Assembly (NCBI GenBank): GCA_051453625.1
Contig: JBOZIK010000001.1
Location: 173,098,436 to 173,162,435 of the forward strand
DNA length: 64,000 nucleotides
Origin: Welwitschia mirabilis
Lineage: Eukaryota > Gnetophyta > Gnetopsida > Welwitschiales
Direction: 5' to 3'
Part shown: piece by piece, positions 25,901 through 37,850 of the stretch
Position numbering within the stretch: position 1 is the first letter of the stretch
Layout: each line of letters begins with the position of its first letter
Position numbers and translations under genes: made by a program
Notes under the pieces: generated by a model
Seen by the model: only the letters and a program-made list of their open reading frames with translations
Told to the model about the DNA's origin: nothing
Database searches by the model: none

Positions 25901-28900
25901 TTTTTTATTTTTTGATTTTTTTCATATCATATTGTATGAAGATATTCAACTAGTTCTTTAGATTTTGGAATATTACACCTACATATAAAAATTATATTAG
26001 ATATGATTAAGACCAGAATTACTTCAATGTCAATGTACAATATCAAGTACAGTATGAAAGACAAAAGTTGAAATATCTTCTTAGAAATTCCTTTACCGAA
26101 TTAATATTCTACTAAATAAGTTATGAAATGTGTCTAAATGATTTAAGCTTAATAAGGTGAACTAAGTAAATCATGTACTTATCATCCTTTTAAATTTTAT
26201 CTAAGAATAAACTTCATTACTCAACATTATTTAATGATCATCTCTTAAGTTAAGGTTAAATTCATGGATTAAATTAATAAGTATATAAAATAGTTTAAGT
26301 TTTTAATGATTAGCTTTAAAGAATAATTATGTCTAAGGATTAGAATATTGATACAGCAAAAGAGAATACTTATAAAACTCAAATATTTCTAGTTTATGTA
26401 GTTATCAAATCATAAAAAATGTTATGATATTTTAAATTATGTAATAAGATTAAGTCATCAATTTCAAGGTATGATTATCAAGATAGGCCTATTTTTGAGG
26501 TGTACATAGTAAAGTTTTAAGTGATTCATAATAATTAACATTATAAGTACTAGATAAGGAATCTTTATTAAGTTTTCATATTTAATATCGTCAATGATAT
26601 TTTATTTATTGCATTAAAGACTCATAATTTAGTATTTATATTTTCCAATAACATCCTTATTATCCCATTTCTATGATTGATAAGGGCATTAAAAGTTACT
26701 ATAAATGGTATTTTAAAGATAATAGAAAATTTCTTTGAATTATCTTTTAACACTATAAATTTCATGGGGACCAAAATTTGTAAACCTTTATAAAGATTTC
26801 TTTTATCATTTATACAGATATTTTTCTTAATTGATAAGCAAATTACATGTCATCATCATTTTATATTCTTTTAGTCCCTATTCTTTGAATGATGAACGAG
26901 GCATTAATTTCAGGTTGTCCCTTAAGTTTATTCAAGCTCTATCTATCTTTTTATTTTCAATGATGCATGAAGTTATTAGGAAAGTAAAGTTATCTATATT
27001 TGGGTGAAAGTTTATTTTACGTGATAGTATTTACATGTTAGAGTAAAAATTGTTTTTCTTAGGTTTACTTTTCTCTTTATCATGTAAATATCTTTAAGAA
27101 ATTTAGAATAAGACCAAAATTATTTAATGACATTTAGAAGTAAAAATTTAAACTTTTATTTTCTTAAATATTTTCATGTATTCTTTTTTAAACCCTCTCT
27201 TTCCTTATGATGTGAGGCATTTAGGAAGTAGGGATTCTTAAAATTTCTCATTTCTAAATTTCTCCACATCATTCTATTTATCTTTTTTAATTCTAATTAT
27301 GATTTAAGATAAGGAATTAAAAAATAGAAAGATCATATCTAGCTGATTGAATATATTCATTAATACAAGTACCAATTTTAAGTGAAACAGCATCTACTCT
27401 CTTAACATAATTTACTTGTTTAATAGCATTCATACCTTTTAGGTTGAAAATATATTACATTAAAAGCTTATAATTTTCTCTTTTATTTAACATAGTTAAG
27501 TTACTAATAATGGTATTAAAAATATAGTTCATTTATTACCTTAGAGATGTTTAGATATTTCATTATTGATTTCATCCTATATGTTATTAGTAGCTATCTA
27601 AGAGTTAATAAATTATTTTAAAGTTTTCTCTACTAGTCTACTTAGATGTTGCTGATGAATAAGGCTATGAAGTAAATGCTTCATTCTAGAGATTTTTTCA
27701 TGAAAATCTAGGGTGATTTATCTAATTCAAAATGTAAAAATATTCATAAAGAAAGTATTCTTTATATAATTGTTGTTATGGATATCCCAAAAATGACCTT
27801 TTATCTTATATGATATTCACATATTTAGTTAGGATTTTTTTGCAAAGGGCAATAAAGATATACTTACTAATTTAATGCTCATCATAAGGCATATGTAGCT
27901 CCATCAGAAGATGCTTTAGATTTTGATGTCTAAAAAGTTATATAATATCTTAGTAATGATGTTTTATTTCTAATATAGAACTATTTTTTCATCTAACTAA
28001 GCATTCCTTGTGCTATATCTTGAAGGATTTATTTCACCATTTTAGTATTTCTAATAGGTCTATCCTAAATTTTAGGGCTTATTGTTATGTTATTTAGGGT
28101 TTTTCATGCTCTCTTTACCTCTTTAGATTTGAATCTTTTCCACTCATCATCTTTATTAGTTGCTAATTTTGTAAACCTAGTTCCACATATAAAGATATTA
28201 GCAATCTTAGTATGTAAAACAATATTATGGAAATTTTTGGTAATTCTTTAAGTATTTATTATAGGAAAAGGAAACTTGTTTCATTCATACTACTTCATCC
28301 TAATTCCACATAATTAATACTAAGGCTTAAAATTTTTTTAATTGTTCATTGGGTTCTTAAGATTTAAAACATGCAATCTAGGTAATAGGCTAACAAATAC
28401 TAGTTTTATTTCAACTCTAGCTATGTAATGTATACAATCATATAAGAGATTTTACCTAAGTATTTTTCTTTTCATAGTTCCTTTAAAGTTTTTCTAGGTG
28501 TCTATTGTTGAATACTATTTCTCTCTATTTTAAATGTAAATAATTTGGATTAAAGAATATTAAGAGAGTTTTTTATTAAAGTCTCACTAGTCTTAAATAT
28601 GAATTCTAAGTAGTCTTAATTAAATTTAATGTTAGAGTTCTTTAAGAGTAATTACTATTCTAATTTTTCATTATTTTTATTATGAAAATATCTAGTAGTA
28701 GACCTTATTTCATAATGCATGAGAAGTTAAGATCAAAACCATTTAAAATAAACTACTAACACAAATTAAGAAAATTTACTAAAATAACAAATTACAAACT
28801 AAATGAGAATAAGAAATAGAGACAATACAATGGTATCATTATAAATGATAATTATACTAATGAAATTTTGAATTTTGTATTGTGAAAAATAAAGATTAGA

Positions 28901-28980
28901 TAATTTAAAAAATTATAACAAAATAACATAGACAATAAAAAATGGAGAATGTTTAATTTAAACCAATGCCATTAGGCTAG
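22961..28980. other. Unassigned 6-kb region with one small gap
   Basis: I read no transposon protein, gene or structural RNA here on either strand. Visible landmarks are a pyrimidine-rich patch with a TATA-like string (23560-23960), a 10-base gap (25126-25135), and poly-T runs at 25640-25720 and 25885-25915 that could be reversed poly(A) tails. A 78-codon open run at 25212-25448 is AT-rich and unlike any family I know. The base composition matches the surrounding decayed elements. Confidence 0.4.
25126..25135. other. Assembly gap (10 N)
   Basis: Ten undetermined bases. The short fixed length suggests a scaffolder placeholder or a small unresolved repeat; the true length is unknown. Confidence 0.95.
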
Positions 28981-30245
28981 TGTTAAAATGCAAAAATCAA
29001 CATTTAAATCAAGTTATATATCTTAGTAGAAGATATTAAAATAAATATTTTTTCATAAAATTATGCCTTTCATTTCTTTTAGATATTATTTATGGACTTA
29101 TCACCTTCCCAAAAAATTTTGAAGCTAATTATTACATTCTAAAGGGCATGCTGAAAGTAGAAGATTATTTAATCAAAAATGTCAGCACCATAATCTAGGT
29201 CATTAATGTTGTAAGTCCTTTAGAGAAAAACACATAAAAAGTTACATTCTATAAATGTCATGAAAGAATAATAAAAATGTAGTTATAAACTTAGTTAGTT
29301 CTTACATCAAAAATAACTAGCACCTTAATGACACATAATAGTAACATAGAAGCTACATAGTAGCAACATGTAATAATGTTAAGTAAGATGACATGAGAAA
29401 TACATGGTAATATCATTGATTGATAGAAGCATCAACATCTTCAGATCACTTGTTGAACTCATCATAATGATCCTCACCTAAGTAATATGACAAAAAATAT
29501 CCCTAAAGCTACATGAAAACTTTGTAACTACTTCTCCTGCCACTCCAAACAAAAGGGTTCCAACCACCCTAATCTCATACTCACTAATAAAGGGGCCTTA
29601 AGCCCTTATTTGTAAGGATCTTTTAGTTGGTGAACATAGCTAGAATTATTGGAGTAATAATTAACATGACCTTTTAAGCATATTCATTAAAAGTGAACTT
29701 ATTTTAAAGCTAATTGGAGAAGTCTATACTAGTTTCATCTTATTTTTTTAATGTAATTTATTAATTTAATAAAGGATAATTATTTTTTTAATTTTAAGTT
29801 GTGGATATCTTCATACTCATAGTACTTAATTAAAACCTAATAGAATTCCTTAAGTTAGTTGGTTGTAGTTACTTTTACTTAGTAGATATTAAGTATTGTA
29901 GTCTTTCATTTTCATATGTATTAAAGGATTATAAAGGATCAAGTAATCATGAAGTTTATTAGTATTAATGTGATAAATGAAATTATATCACCATGACCTA
30001 AGCCATCATGACTTGAAGATTTAAGTTATATTTTAGAAAATTGGAGGATATTATTAGAGTGAAGAAGTATTGTTAGATAACTCAAGCTAAATCCTTAGAT
30101 CTTGTTCATTCCTCTACCTTATTAAGTAAATCTCATTATAATTCTGAACTCTTGATTTTTACCTTTATTTGAATTATATTACAATTTTGAACAAGTTTAT
30201 ATAATTTCTATTAAGTTACTTCAATTATCATTGTGAAAGTATGAT
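28981..30245 (+). repeat. 5' LTR of element C
   Basis: It begins TGTTAAAATGCAAAAATCAAC, matching the LTR starts of A and B. It also shares CTACATGA(C/A)AA(C/A)TTTGTA, the decayed TATA plus GGCCTTAAGCCC (29586-29604), the Tyr-rich AT block after the R region, and the terminal GTGAAAGTATGATATTGGAT that parallels A (1755-1770) and B (11928-11943). No second copy was found downstream. Confidence 0.7.
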
Positions 30246-31439
30246 ATTGGATATTCACCCAGTTTATTTTGGTTCCATTATACTACATAACAAATATATT
30301 ATAGTGTTGTTTATAGGGATAAATGACATGATAGCTTCTTAAGAGGAGCATAATTTTACCTTTTGAAAATTTTTGAGCTTAGTGTTTTAAGTTTATGAAG
30401 TGGTTGACACTAGTTCCTCCTAGTAAAATCTAAATTAGTTCTTTCTCTTTTGTGTATTTATTTTATTTTTTATTTCTAGTGGTGAATATTAGTCTAATCT
30501 CATTAATCCTCAAATGATTTTATTTTTTAGTTTTATTTAATTTTTCACTTTAACTTAAATGATATTTTGATATCAAATATTTTGTTTTGTAGATTTAACA
30601 AGTTTTCTACATGTCACAAACAAAATAAGGCATAAAACTAATATAAAACTCTTTTTTTTTTTTATAGTAGTTAAGCTTTCATTTTAGTGAATTTTACATT
30701 TTCTATTAAAAATATATAAAATGAAAAAAATTCATAGATTCTAAGTTTCCTTTAGGTTTTATTTCAAAGAGTATTATCGTTTTAATTTATTTCTATAACC
30801 TATAACCTCAAAGGTTTTGTACAAATCCTATGAATCTCTATCTTTTTCTTGATGCTGTAACTCTTAAATAAAATAGTTCCTTAACTTCCTTGGCTAGTTC
30901 TACTAGTCATTCTATGCAAAAAAACTTGAAATTTTTCTTAATACATTTGTGATCCATCAAAAACCTTTTTATCATTTAGGACCTATATAAAACACTTCTA
31001 AAACTTGTATGTATTGGATCTAAGATGAATTAGGTCATCTAATTAGAGTTTATTTCAATAAAAATAAGTAATTCAACATCAAAAGTAATGAAGAATAGAT
31101 AATTCCATCTAGCAACTAACCTCACAATGATATCTAAGAAGAACAAGCATTCATTTCCCAATAACCAAACCCAAATGTTCAATCTAGGCTTTTATGCCTC
31201 TTTAGTAATAATATCCCCTCTTAAAATCAAGAATTATTGGAAAACCACATGTCTACTATCTTAATTAGCAAGTAGCTTAAAAGATTAGCCAAAACACATT
31301 GCAAAATAAACCCCATAACAATCAAACCTTTCATGACTACTTATAACCTCAATGCTTAGGAACCCATTCATGTAAAGTCTAATTACTGATAATGAGTTGA
31401 GAGTTTAATTCATTTGTTATATATTTACTTCCTTATTTT
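30246..31439 (+). other. Element C leader
   Basis: Leader with the family's repeated CTAGTG/AGTAAAATCTAAA-type blocks (30400-30500) and T-rich runs. It has no coding signal. Spacing from LTR to gag is close to that in element A. Confidence 0.5.
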
Positions 31440-31960
31440 TATATCTTAGAATTAGAAGACCCATACCTACAACTTAAGGAATTTTAGTGTGTTAACATCT
31501 ACTATAGCTCAATATACTTGTAACTTTATTAGACTTATCCTTTTAGCATTATCTCTCAAGAAAAGGGCTAAATTTTGGATCTATATTCTTAAATACATAT
31601 CCATTAGACCATTGTTTGATTTAAAGAAATTTCTTATTTTAAAATCCTTATAAAGTCATAAAACAAATGCTTTAAGATGAGGAATTATGAATTGTTAACA
31701 AAGGGTCATGAAACTATCTCATAAGTCTTAAATAGGTTTAAGAACTTACTTTACAAATGTCAATAATATGGATTTGATCCAAGTAGAAAAATCAATTCTT
31801 ATATGATAGATTATTAATAAATAATAGTTAATTAGTTAAAATAATGAGTAATAAATAATTTTCTAAGTCTTTCCATAGATAAAGTTTGAAATTACCTTAA
31901 AACTATATCAGAAGGCTTTAGAAACTAGAAGAAGCTAAATGAACCATCTAGATCCTAGCA
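31440..31960 (+). pseudogene. Element C gag remnant
   Basis: LELEDPYLQLKEF parallels LEFEDPDLYLKQFE of element A. NYELLTKGHETIS and VLNRFKNLLYKCQ correspond to the 'ETF..A..RFK.LL..CP' capsid block. Gln and Trp codons are replaced by stops. It encoded the capsid of the particle in which reverse transcription occurs. Confidence 0.7.
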
Positions 31961-32999
31961 TTTTATTAAGTCCACTACTATGTTCAAAGTACCTAATAAT
32001 TCAAAGTTAACAATAGGAGAAATTAGTTAAAAAAAAGAGTAGAATTCTTATTCACCTTACCTACATACTTAAGCCTCAAACTTAAGTGCTTAATCTGCTA
32101 GATAAACTCACATAAAATAGTTGAGTATTCTTTCATATCCATATTTTAAAATATAGTAAATGAATAAATAAATAGAGTAGGAACCCATTAATAGAATTAA
32201 TAAAATGATCCATATTCAAATACCTATAACATTATATAGAAGAACTATCCAATTTTCTTAGAAACAAGATAAATTATATAATTAAAGTTATAATAGTTAA
32301 TTAATAGATTTATTTCCATCATCATCACTTCATTCCTTTTAATTAAATAAAACCCTTCATAATCTACTCCATTAAAGGACTTATTAAGAAAATTAATGAA
32401 ACACAAATTTAAATTATTCATAATCATGAATAGACCATTAAGCAATGTTTCTTCTTCTTAAGCAATCTTGAACAAACCATCTAAACCCATGCCTAAATTC
32501 TTTAATAAATTCTCTCTTCTATAAATTACAAAAAACCTAATAAATTAAGGTCATTCATAGAAGTATTAGAGCCTACACAAATCAAAGAGATTAAGTTCAT
32601 TCATATTGAAGGTGGGAAAGAATTGAAAAATTAGTATGACCAAATATAACTAATGAAAAACCAATTCTTATAGGAAAAAATGAGAAACATAAAATGATAG
32701 AAGAAGCTTTTCATACTTATAAAGAACTATCTTTCCCTTAATAAATTAGAAATAAAAACGTCATGAAAAAATGGTTATAGTCTTATAAATCTTTAAAGAA
32801 GTTAAAATAAACATCCCCCTTTTAGAAGTAAATAAGCAATTTCCTTCTTATGGAATGTTCTTAAAAGAATGTATATGATAAAAAGGTAAATGAATGTCAA
32901 AAGTAAAGCTTTTTAGTATAACAAACTAGTGTATAATTTAAAAGTAATTTCTTCCTAAATATAAGAATTTTGACTACCCTAAAATTGCCATCACCATTG

Positions 33000-33475
33000 A
33001 AAACAAACACCTTAACCAAGCCTTATTAGACTTAGAAGCTTATGTAAACCTACTTTCTCATGGTAATTTAAAAAATAATGCTTGGAAGGGATTAAAAACA
33101 CTAATATCTATCATTAACTTACTAGTAATTCCTTGAAAATCCAATTATAATAATCAAAGATGTTATTGTTAGAATAGAAACTATTATTTCCTAGGGAATT
33201 TTATGGTTTTAGATATAGAGAACATGACCAATCAGTTAATCCCTATCATCTTTGGAAGATCCTTCCTAGAAACATTAAATGCCTTAATTAACTATAGGAA
33301 TAGTTTAATGAAGATATACTTTAGCAATATGATAATAGAATCAAATGTTTTTAATGTCATGAAACTACCTTCTAGTAATGATGGAAGAGAACATGTGGAT
33401 AAAATAGAGAGTCTTTATGATTACCAAAAACCTTCCACTTACCTTCAAGATAACTATGCATTATATCTTTCTTAA
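33000..33475 (+). pseudogene. Element C retropepsin remnant
   Basis: ENKHLNQALLDLEAYVN holds the active-site segment, with DLEA in place of the usual D.GA, so the catalytic core is damaged. After a frame change, a 90-codon open run (33203-33475) carries IIFGRSFLETLNALINYR and ESNVFNVMKLP, the counterparts of 'ILGRPFLAT.NA.I..R' and 'L.LNVFN.MK'. It is the same domain as 4585-5104 in element A. Confidence 0.75.
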
Positions 33476-33599
33476 GAGTAATAATTCTAAACCATTACAC
33501 AAGATAAAGTCTCGATGAAGCTTGAATCTCCTTCTAATGATCTTGAATATGATTTCTTAGAAGACGACTTTATCTTTTCAGTAATAATTTACTTGTCTT

Positions 33600-34560
33600 T
33601 ATTTTCATCCTAAGAAATTGAATTAATCAACCTTTTGAGAAAACATAAATAAGCAATTAAATGAATCATTTTTTATATTAGGGGCATTAACCTTAGAATT
33701 TTTATGGACCATTTCTACCTAGAAGTAAAGGTAAACCCTTTATAAATCCTAACTCAGAATCAACCCAACCTTAAAATAAGTAGGAAAAAATGAAGTAATT
33801 AAACTTTTAGATAATGAGATCATCTATATAATCTTCAATAGTAAGTGAATAAGTCAAATCTACATAGTATCAACAAAATCTAGAATTACCCTAGTGTCAA
33901 ATAAACATAATAAACTTATTCCTGTTAGGACTGTAGTTAAATGAAGAATGTGCATAGATTATAGAAAACTTAATACTGTTTTAATAAAGGATCATTTTTC
34001 TTCTCCATTTTTAACCAAATATTAGAATAACTTATTGAATACCCTTTTTATTATTTTTTTATATGGATACTTAAGATACAACCAAATAGAAACAACTCTC
34101 AAGAATCGAGATAAAACCAATTTTACTTGCTAATATAGAATCTTTGCCTATAGAGGAATGTCATTTAGTTTGTATAATTCCCTACCCACATCTTAATGAT
34201 GTACAATTTGAATTTTTTTCTACTTTATTATACTCATATGTTGAAACTTTTATAGAAGATTTCTCTATTTATGGGCATCCTTTGATCATTCTCTTTATAA
34301 CTTAGAATTTATTCTTACTTGGTGTATAATCTTTATGATAATATATGAGAAATGTTGTTTCATGATTAATGAGGGCACAGGTTTAAGACATATTATATAT
34401 TTACAAGAAATTTGAGTAGATATTGCAAAAGTTTCATAAATTACATACTTTCATACTCTACAAAAATAAAAATATATTAAATTATTTTTAAGACATGTAT
34501 GTTATTATAGGAGGTTTATTAAGGACTTTAATAGAATTCTCAAACCCTTTTGTAAGCTTC
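33600..34560 (+). pseudogene. Element C reverse transcriptase remnant
   Basis: The segment before the domain reads EIELINLLRKHK ('EE..L...L..HK.AIGW'). LIPVRTVVK then MCIDYRKLNTVLIKDHF is the degraded 'GWR.CIDYRKLN..T.KDHFPLPF' block. The 'FLDGYSGYNQI' block survives as GYLRYNQIETTL, followed by FAYRGMSFSLYN ('FAYRRMPFGLCNAP'). HVCYYRRFIKDFNRILKPF matches the 'HAGFYRRFIKDFS.I..PL' segment that joins the domain to RNase H. The catalytic FMDD block is not clearly preserved. Stops and frameshifts are frequent. Confidence 0.8.
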
Positions 34561-34830
34561 TAAGTAAAGATGTGTTAGCAAGATTTTGAAAATCTTAAAT
34601 AAAGTCTTACCCCATACCTCGCATTCAACCACCTCATTAGAAGTTACCTTTAAAATCATATGTAATGCTAGTGGTTATGTAGTTGATGATATGTTAGAAT
34701 AAAGACTACATAAAAAGCCAACTATAATGATAAAACATTACAAGAAAATGTTCTAGTACAAGTTGATATGTCTTACTACCTAGTTAAATTTATAGTTTTT
34801 TAAAGATGGGAGATAATGCAAGATGATTTT
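34561..34830 (+). pseudogene. Element C RNase H start, truncated
   Basis: CKLLSKDVLARF leads into LPLKSYVMLVVM, the degraded 'PFEL.CDASDYA.G.VL' segment of gypsy RNase H, and then KPTIMIKHYKKMF in place of 'KPHVI.YASR.L'. The match ends near 34800, before the 'TEKE.LAVV.A..KFR.YL' block. Confidence 0.5.
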
Positions 34831-35539
34831 TCATTGTCTTAATAAGGCAATTCCTAGGCACTTATAACTTTCCAATCAATTGTAAAAATGGAGTATTAAA
34901 AATTTCCTGTAGAAATCTGAATAGAAAGTTATAATTTTTTATATCATAAAAAATAATTATATGGATGACATAGAAGATGTCAATTTATTAGAATTCATGA
35001 AGATCAAATTTTTAATAACTATTATCCTTATAAGATCATCCACTATGTGAATAGCATAACAAATTAGCACCTTCTATTCATATACATTTTAATTATAAGT
35101 CATAAAAATGGAAAGCTAAATTTAAACCTTTACTAGATGTATTAAAAAAATAACCTTTTAATAAAAAGTGTATCCCTGATTTTGAAATTAAACCTCTTAT
35201 TGAAGGCCAAAAATATGCATTCCTCTAGGATAATAATTCCTATCTTATATGCATCTCTAAAAGTCTATTAGTTTCTTAAGAATAATCCTTACTTTGTATG
35301 CTTAAGTAACACAAAAAAGATACAAGGTAAGATATCTTTAATTTAATTATACATATACATAAATTCATTTAAAATAGGGTGCTAACCTTAGTAGAGATCC
35401 TCAACACATACTTAATATATTTATGAAATTTATGAAATAATTAATGATAAGAAAGTCTTTAAGCTACTACATGCTATAATTATTTATCTGATGTCTAATA
35501 CTTATATAATATATTTCTTAAAAGTTTATAATTATGATG
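34831..35539. other. Junction between pol copies C and D
   Basis: About 700 bp separate the broken RNase H of C from the reverse transcriptase of D. It holds no recognisable coding block. A short inverted repeat (TTATAACTTTCCAAT at 34862 versus AATAGAAAGTTATAA at 34920) lies just after the break, with 13 of 15 positions pairing. Confidence 0.4.
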
Positions 35540-36230
35540 GATAAAAATGAAGATAATGAATTAATTCCAATTATCGTAAAAATGGAATGAATAATTTATA
35601 TTAACTATAAAAAATTCAATATTATGAATCATAAAGAATATTATCCTTTATCCTTTATAGATCAAATCTTAAAAACATTATGGGTCATGAGTATTGCTAT
35701 TTCTTATATGGATATTTAGAATATAATTAAATATATATTACCCTTGAAGATCAAGGAAAGACAATTCTTACGTGCCCCTTTGGAATATCTACCTATAAAA
35801 ATAATCCCTTTCATTTATGTAATGTTTCAATCATCATTTAGTACTGCATAATAGTATTTTCTATGATATGATTAAAGAAATCATTAAACCTTTTCATGGA
35901 TAATTTATATGTTTTTCATAAAACTTTCAATTCTTTATTACATCATTTAAATATTATTATTACACATTATGAGGAGACAAATATTATTTTTAACTTAAAG
36001 AAATTTTGTCTCATGATTATTAAATATATTATTTAAGGACATGTAATTTTTAATAATAGGATAAAAATGAACCCTATCAAGCTTCAACTTATTAAGTATC
36101 TTCTTTATCTTAGAAGCATCAAGGACATTAGATCTTTTCTTAGGTATGTTAAATAATATAGAATAATTTCTTCGTAAACACATAGCTTTTGATTAGATGC
36201 CTAAATGCAATGATGCCTTTGAAAAACTTA
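35540..36230 (+). pseudogene. Element D reverse transcriptase remnant
   Basis: NELIPIIVKM precedes IYINYKKFNIMNHKEYYPLSF ('CIDYRKLN..TRKDHFPLPF'), then FIDQILKTL, SYMDI, QFLRAPLEY ('TFTCPFGTF') and LCNVSI-like sequence. HYEETNIIFNLKKFCLMII matches the '.EETNLVLNWEKCHFMV' block, and SIKDIRSFLRYVK matches 'VR.FLGH'. This is a complete run of downstream blocks, in contrast to C, whose match fades. The FMDD motif region is degraded. Confidence 0.8.
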
Positions 36231-36700
36231 AATTTCTTCTTCCTTTATCTCATGTCTTATGAAATCTTGATTAGTTACTGATTTTTAAATTGTTATGTCA
36301 TTCAAGTGATCCTATTAGAGAAGAAACTTTAGAATAAAGAAGAGATAGTAAACCACACATTATTTACTATGCAAGATAAAATTTATAAGATCTTTAATTA
36401 AATAATAAAATAATTGAAAAAGACATGTTTGCATTAATATTAGTATTTTATTTGAAAAATTTTAGCTCATACCTTATATGTGTAAAACTATTATTTTCAC
36501 ACATGTGAAATATGATCTAATGCCAAATTAATGAGATAAATATTTCTTTTATAAGCATTCAACCTTGAAGTCAAAGATGAGAAAGGAGTAGAAAATGTGA
36601 TGGCTAATCATTTATCTTGTATCAGACTCTATACCTTTTACTTTATATTTAATACATATAAATAACTCATTTTCCAATGATAATATTTTGGCTTTATAAA
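36231..36700 (+). pseudogene. Element D RNase H remnant
   Basis: KPHIIYYAR, then IIEKDMFALILVFYLKNF and SSYLICVKLLFSHM match 'KPHVIYYASRTL....TEKELLAVVFA..KFR.YL.G.K..V.TDH'. EVKDEKGVENVMANHLSC is a near-intact copy of the 'EI.DKKG.ENVVADHLSR' end of the domain, with Asn in place of the usual Asp. Confidence 0.85.
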
Positions 36701-36869
36701 ATGAACCTTGGTGTACTAACATAGCTAATTATCTTAGTAGTCATAAATTTCTTAATAACTAGAATAACGAAAATAAAATAGATTTTTACATGAAGTAAAA
36801 AAATACTTTTGAGATGATCCTTATTTCATAATCTAAAACTTGAAATGTCCTAAAACTTACACATGATGG

Positions 36870-37850
36870 AGGATGAAGGCTACATTTTTATTAAAAGGAC
36901 TTCTCATAAAATTCTTCAATTTAGACTTTATTAGCCACTTATTTTTAAATATGCCTTTGAATATTGTAAATCTTGTAATGAATCTTAATGCTTAGGTAAC
37001 ATTGGAAAGAGAAATATTATTCTTCTACTTTTGAAATTAAAGAATTTGATATTTGGGTTTTAAATTTTATTGGAAAATTTCCTTCATATTTTAAATATTT
37101 ATATACATTTATTTATATAGAGTACATCACTAAGTAGTATGTAGTATTTCAATTAGAACACATGATGCTATAATAGTTGTCATACTTCTACAAGAACATA
37201 TATTTTCCCATTTTGTTTATCTTAAAGCTATCATTAGTGAAACGAGTTTATTTAAACAATAAAATAAAGAATAATATTATGATAAAACTTAAATTATTTA
37301 CAAAGTTAGAACTTATTACCCATAAATTTTTGATTAAGTTAAAAAATGAGTTTAATAAATTATATATAAAATATTAAATTTAATTAATGATATTAGTCTC
37401 TCCATTTAATGACATTCTATCAACCTACCATACTACATATAAAATGTCTATCATAATGTTATCCTATAGAATTATTTCTAAAAAATCTTATCATCTTCGT
37501 ATAGAAATTAGATACAAAGCTTTATAGGCCATTAAAAAACTTAATCAATCTTAATAAAGCTTTAAAATTTAGAAAGATTATCTAAGTAAGTAGAAGTTAG
37601 GAATGAAGCTTATGAAAAATGAAAAATTTAAAAAAAATGAAGGCTTATCATGATAAAAATATCCCTAGAAAATATTTAAAGAAAATGAGTTGGTTTTATT
37701 ATATGATTCAAGATTTGAAAATTTTCCTAGAATATTTATATTTAATTAATTTTTTTCATTTCAAATTTTATAAGAATTTCCTCATAATAGTATCAAGATT
37801 TTGAGCCTTAAGCATAATCCTCCTTTTAAAGTTAATAGCTAAAGAGTTAA
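36870..37850 (+). pseudogene. Element D integrase remnant
   Basis: HKILQFRLY corresponds to 'KVLQSGFYWP', FEYCKSCNES to '...C..CQ', and GNIGKRNIILLLLKLKNL to 'GNISRRNEMP...I.EVELFDVWG'. AISIRTHDAIIVVILLQEHIF aligns with 'AI.TRTNDA.VV..FL..NIF', followed by '..FG.P.AIISD'. TTYKMSIIMLSYRIIS and KKSYHLRIEIRYKAL correspond to 'TAYKTPIGMSPYRLVYGK.CHLPVE.EYKA'. The 61-codon open run at 37619-37804 (KMKAYHDKN...YDSRFENF in two frames) is the C-terminal '..YD...FPGKLKSRW' region. Integrase would insert the cDNA; this copy is dead. Confidence 0.8.

Larger units (their letters stand above)
28981..34830 (+). mobile_element. Element C: Ty3/gypsy retrotransposon, 3' truncated
   Basis: A 5' LTR (28981-30245) is followed at normal spacing by a leader, gag (31440-31960), protease (33000-33475), reverse transcriptase (33600-34560) and the beginning of RNase H. 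After about 34800 the coding alignment stops. There is no integrase or 3' LTR before a second reverse transcriptase begins at 35540. The LTR is related to those of A and B. This appears to be the autonomous type of the family, now broken. Confidence 0.75.
35540..37850 (+). mobile_element. Element D: second Ty3/gypsy pol fragment
   Basis: Reverse transcriptase, RNase H and integrase remnants follow one another on the plus strand with normal spacing. The 5' part of the reverse transcriptase starts abruptly and there are no LTRs, gag or protease of its own nearby. The residues indicate the same Athila/Tat-type lineage as C. Confidence 0.75.

Noticed and set aside
32245-32445. 66-codon minus-strand open run in element C
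   Set aside because: Antisense to the gag-protease interval of element C; very AT-rich and low complexity.
35995-36183. 62-codon minus-strand open run
   Set aside because: Antisense shadow of the element D reverse transcriptase.
37177-37377. 66-codon plus-strand open run as a separate gene
   Set aside because: Lies within the element D integrase and partly uses its frame; counted as integrase remnant.
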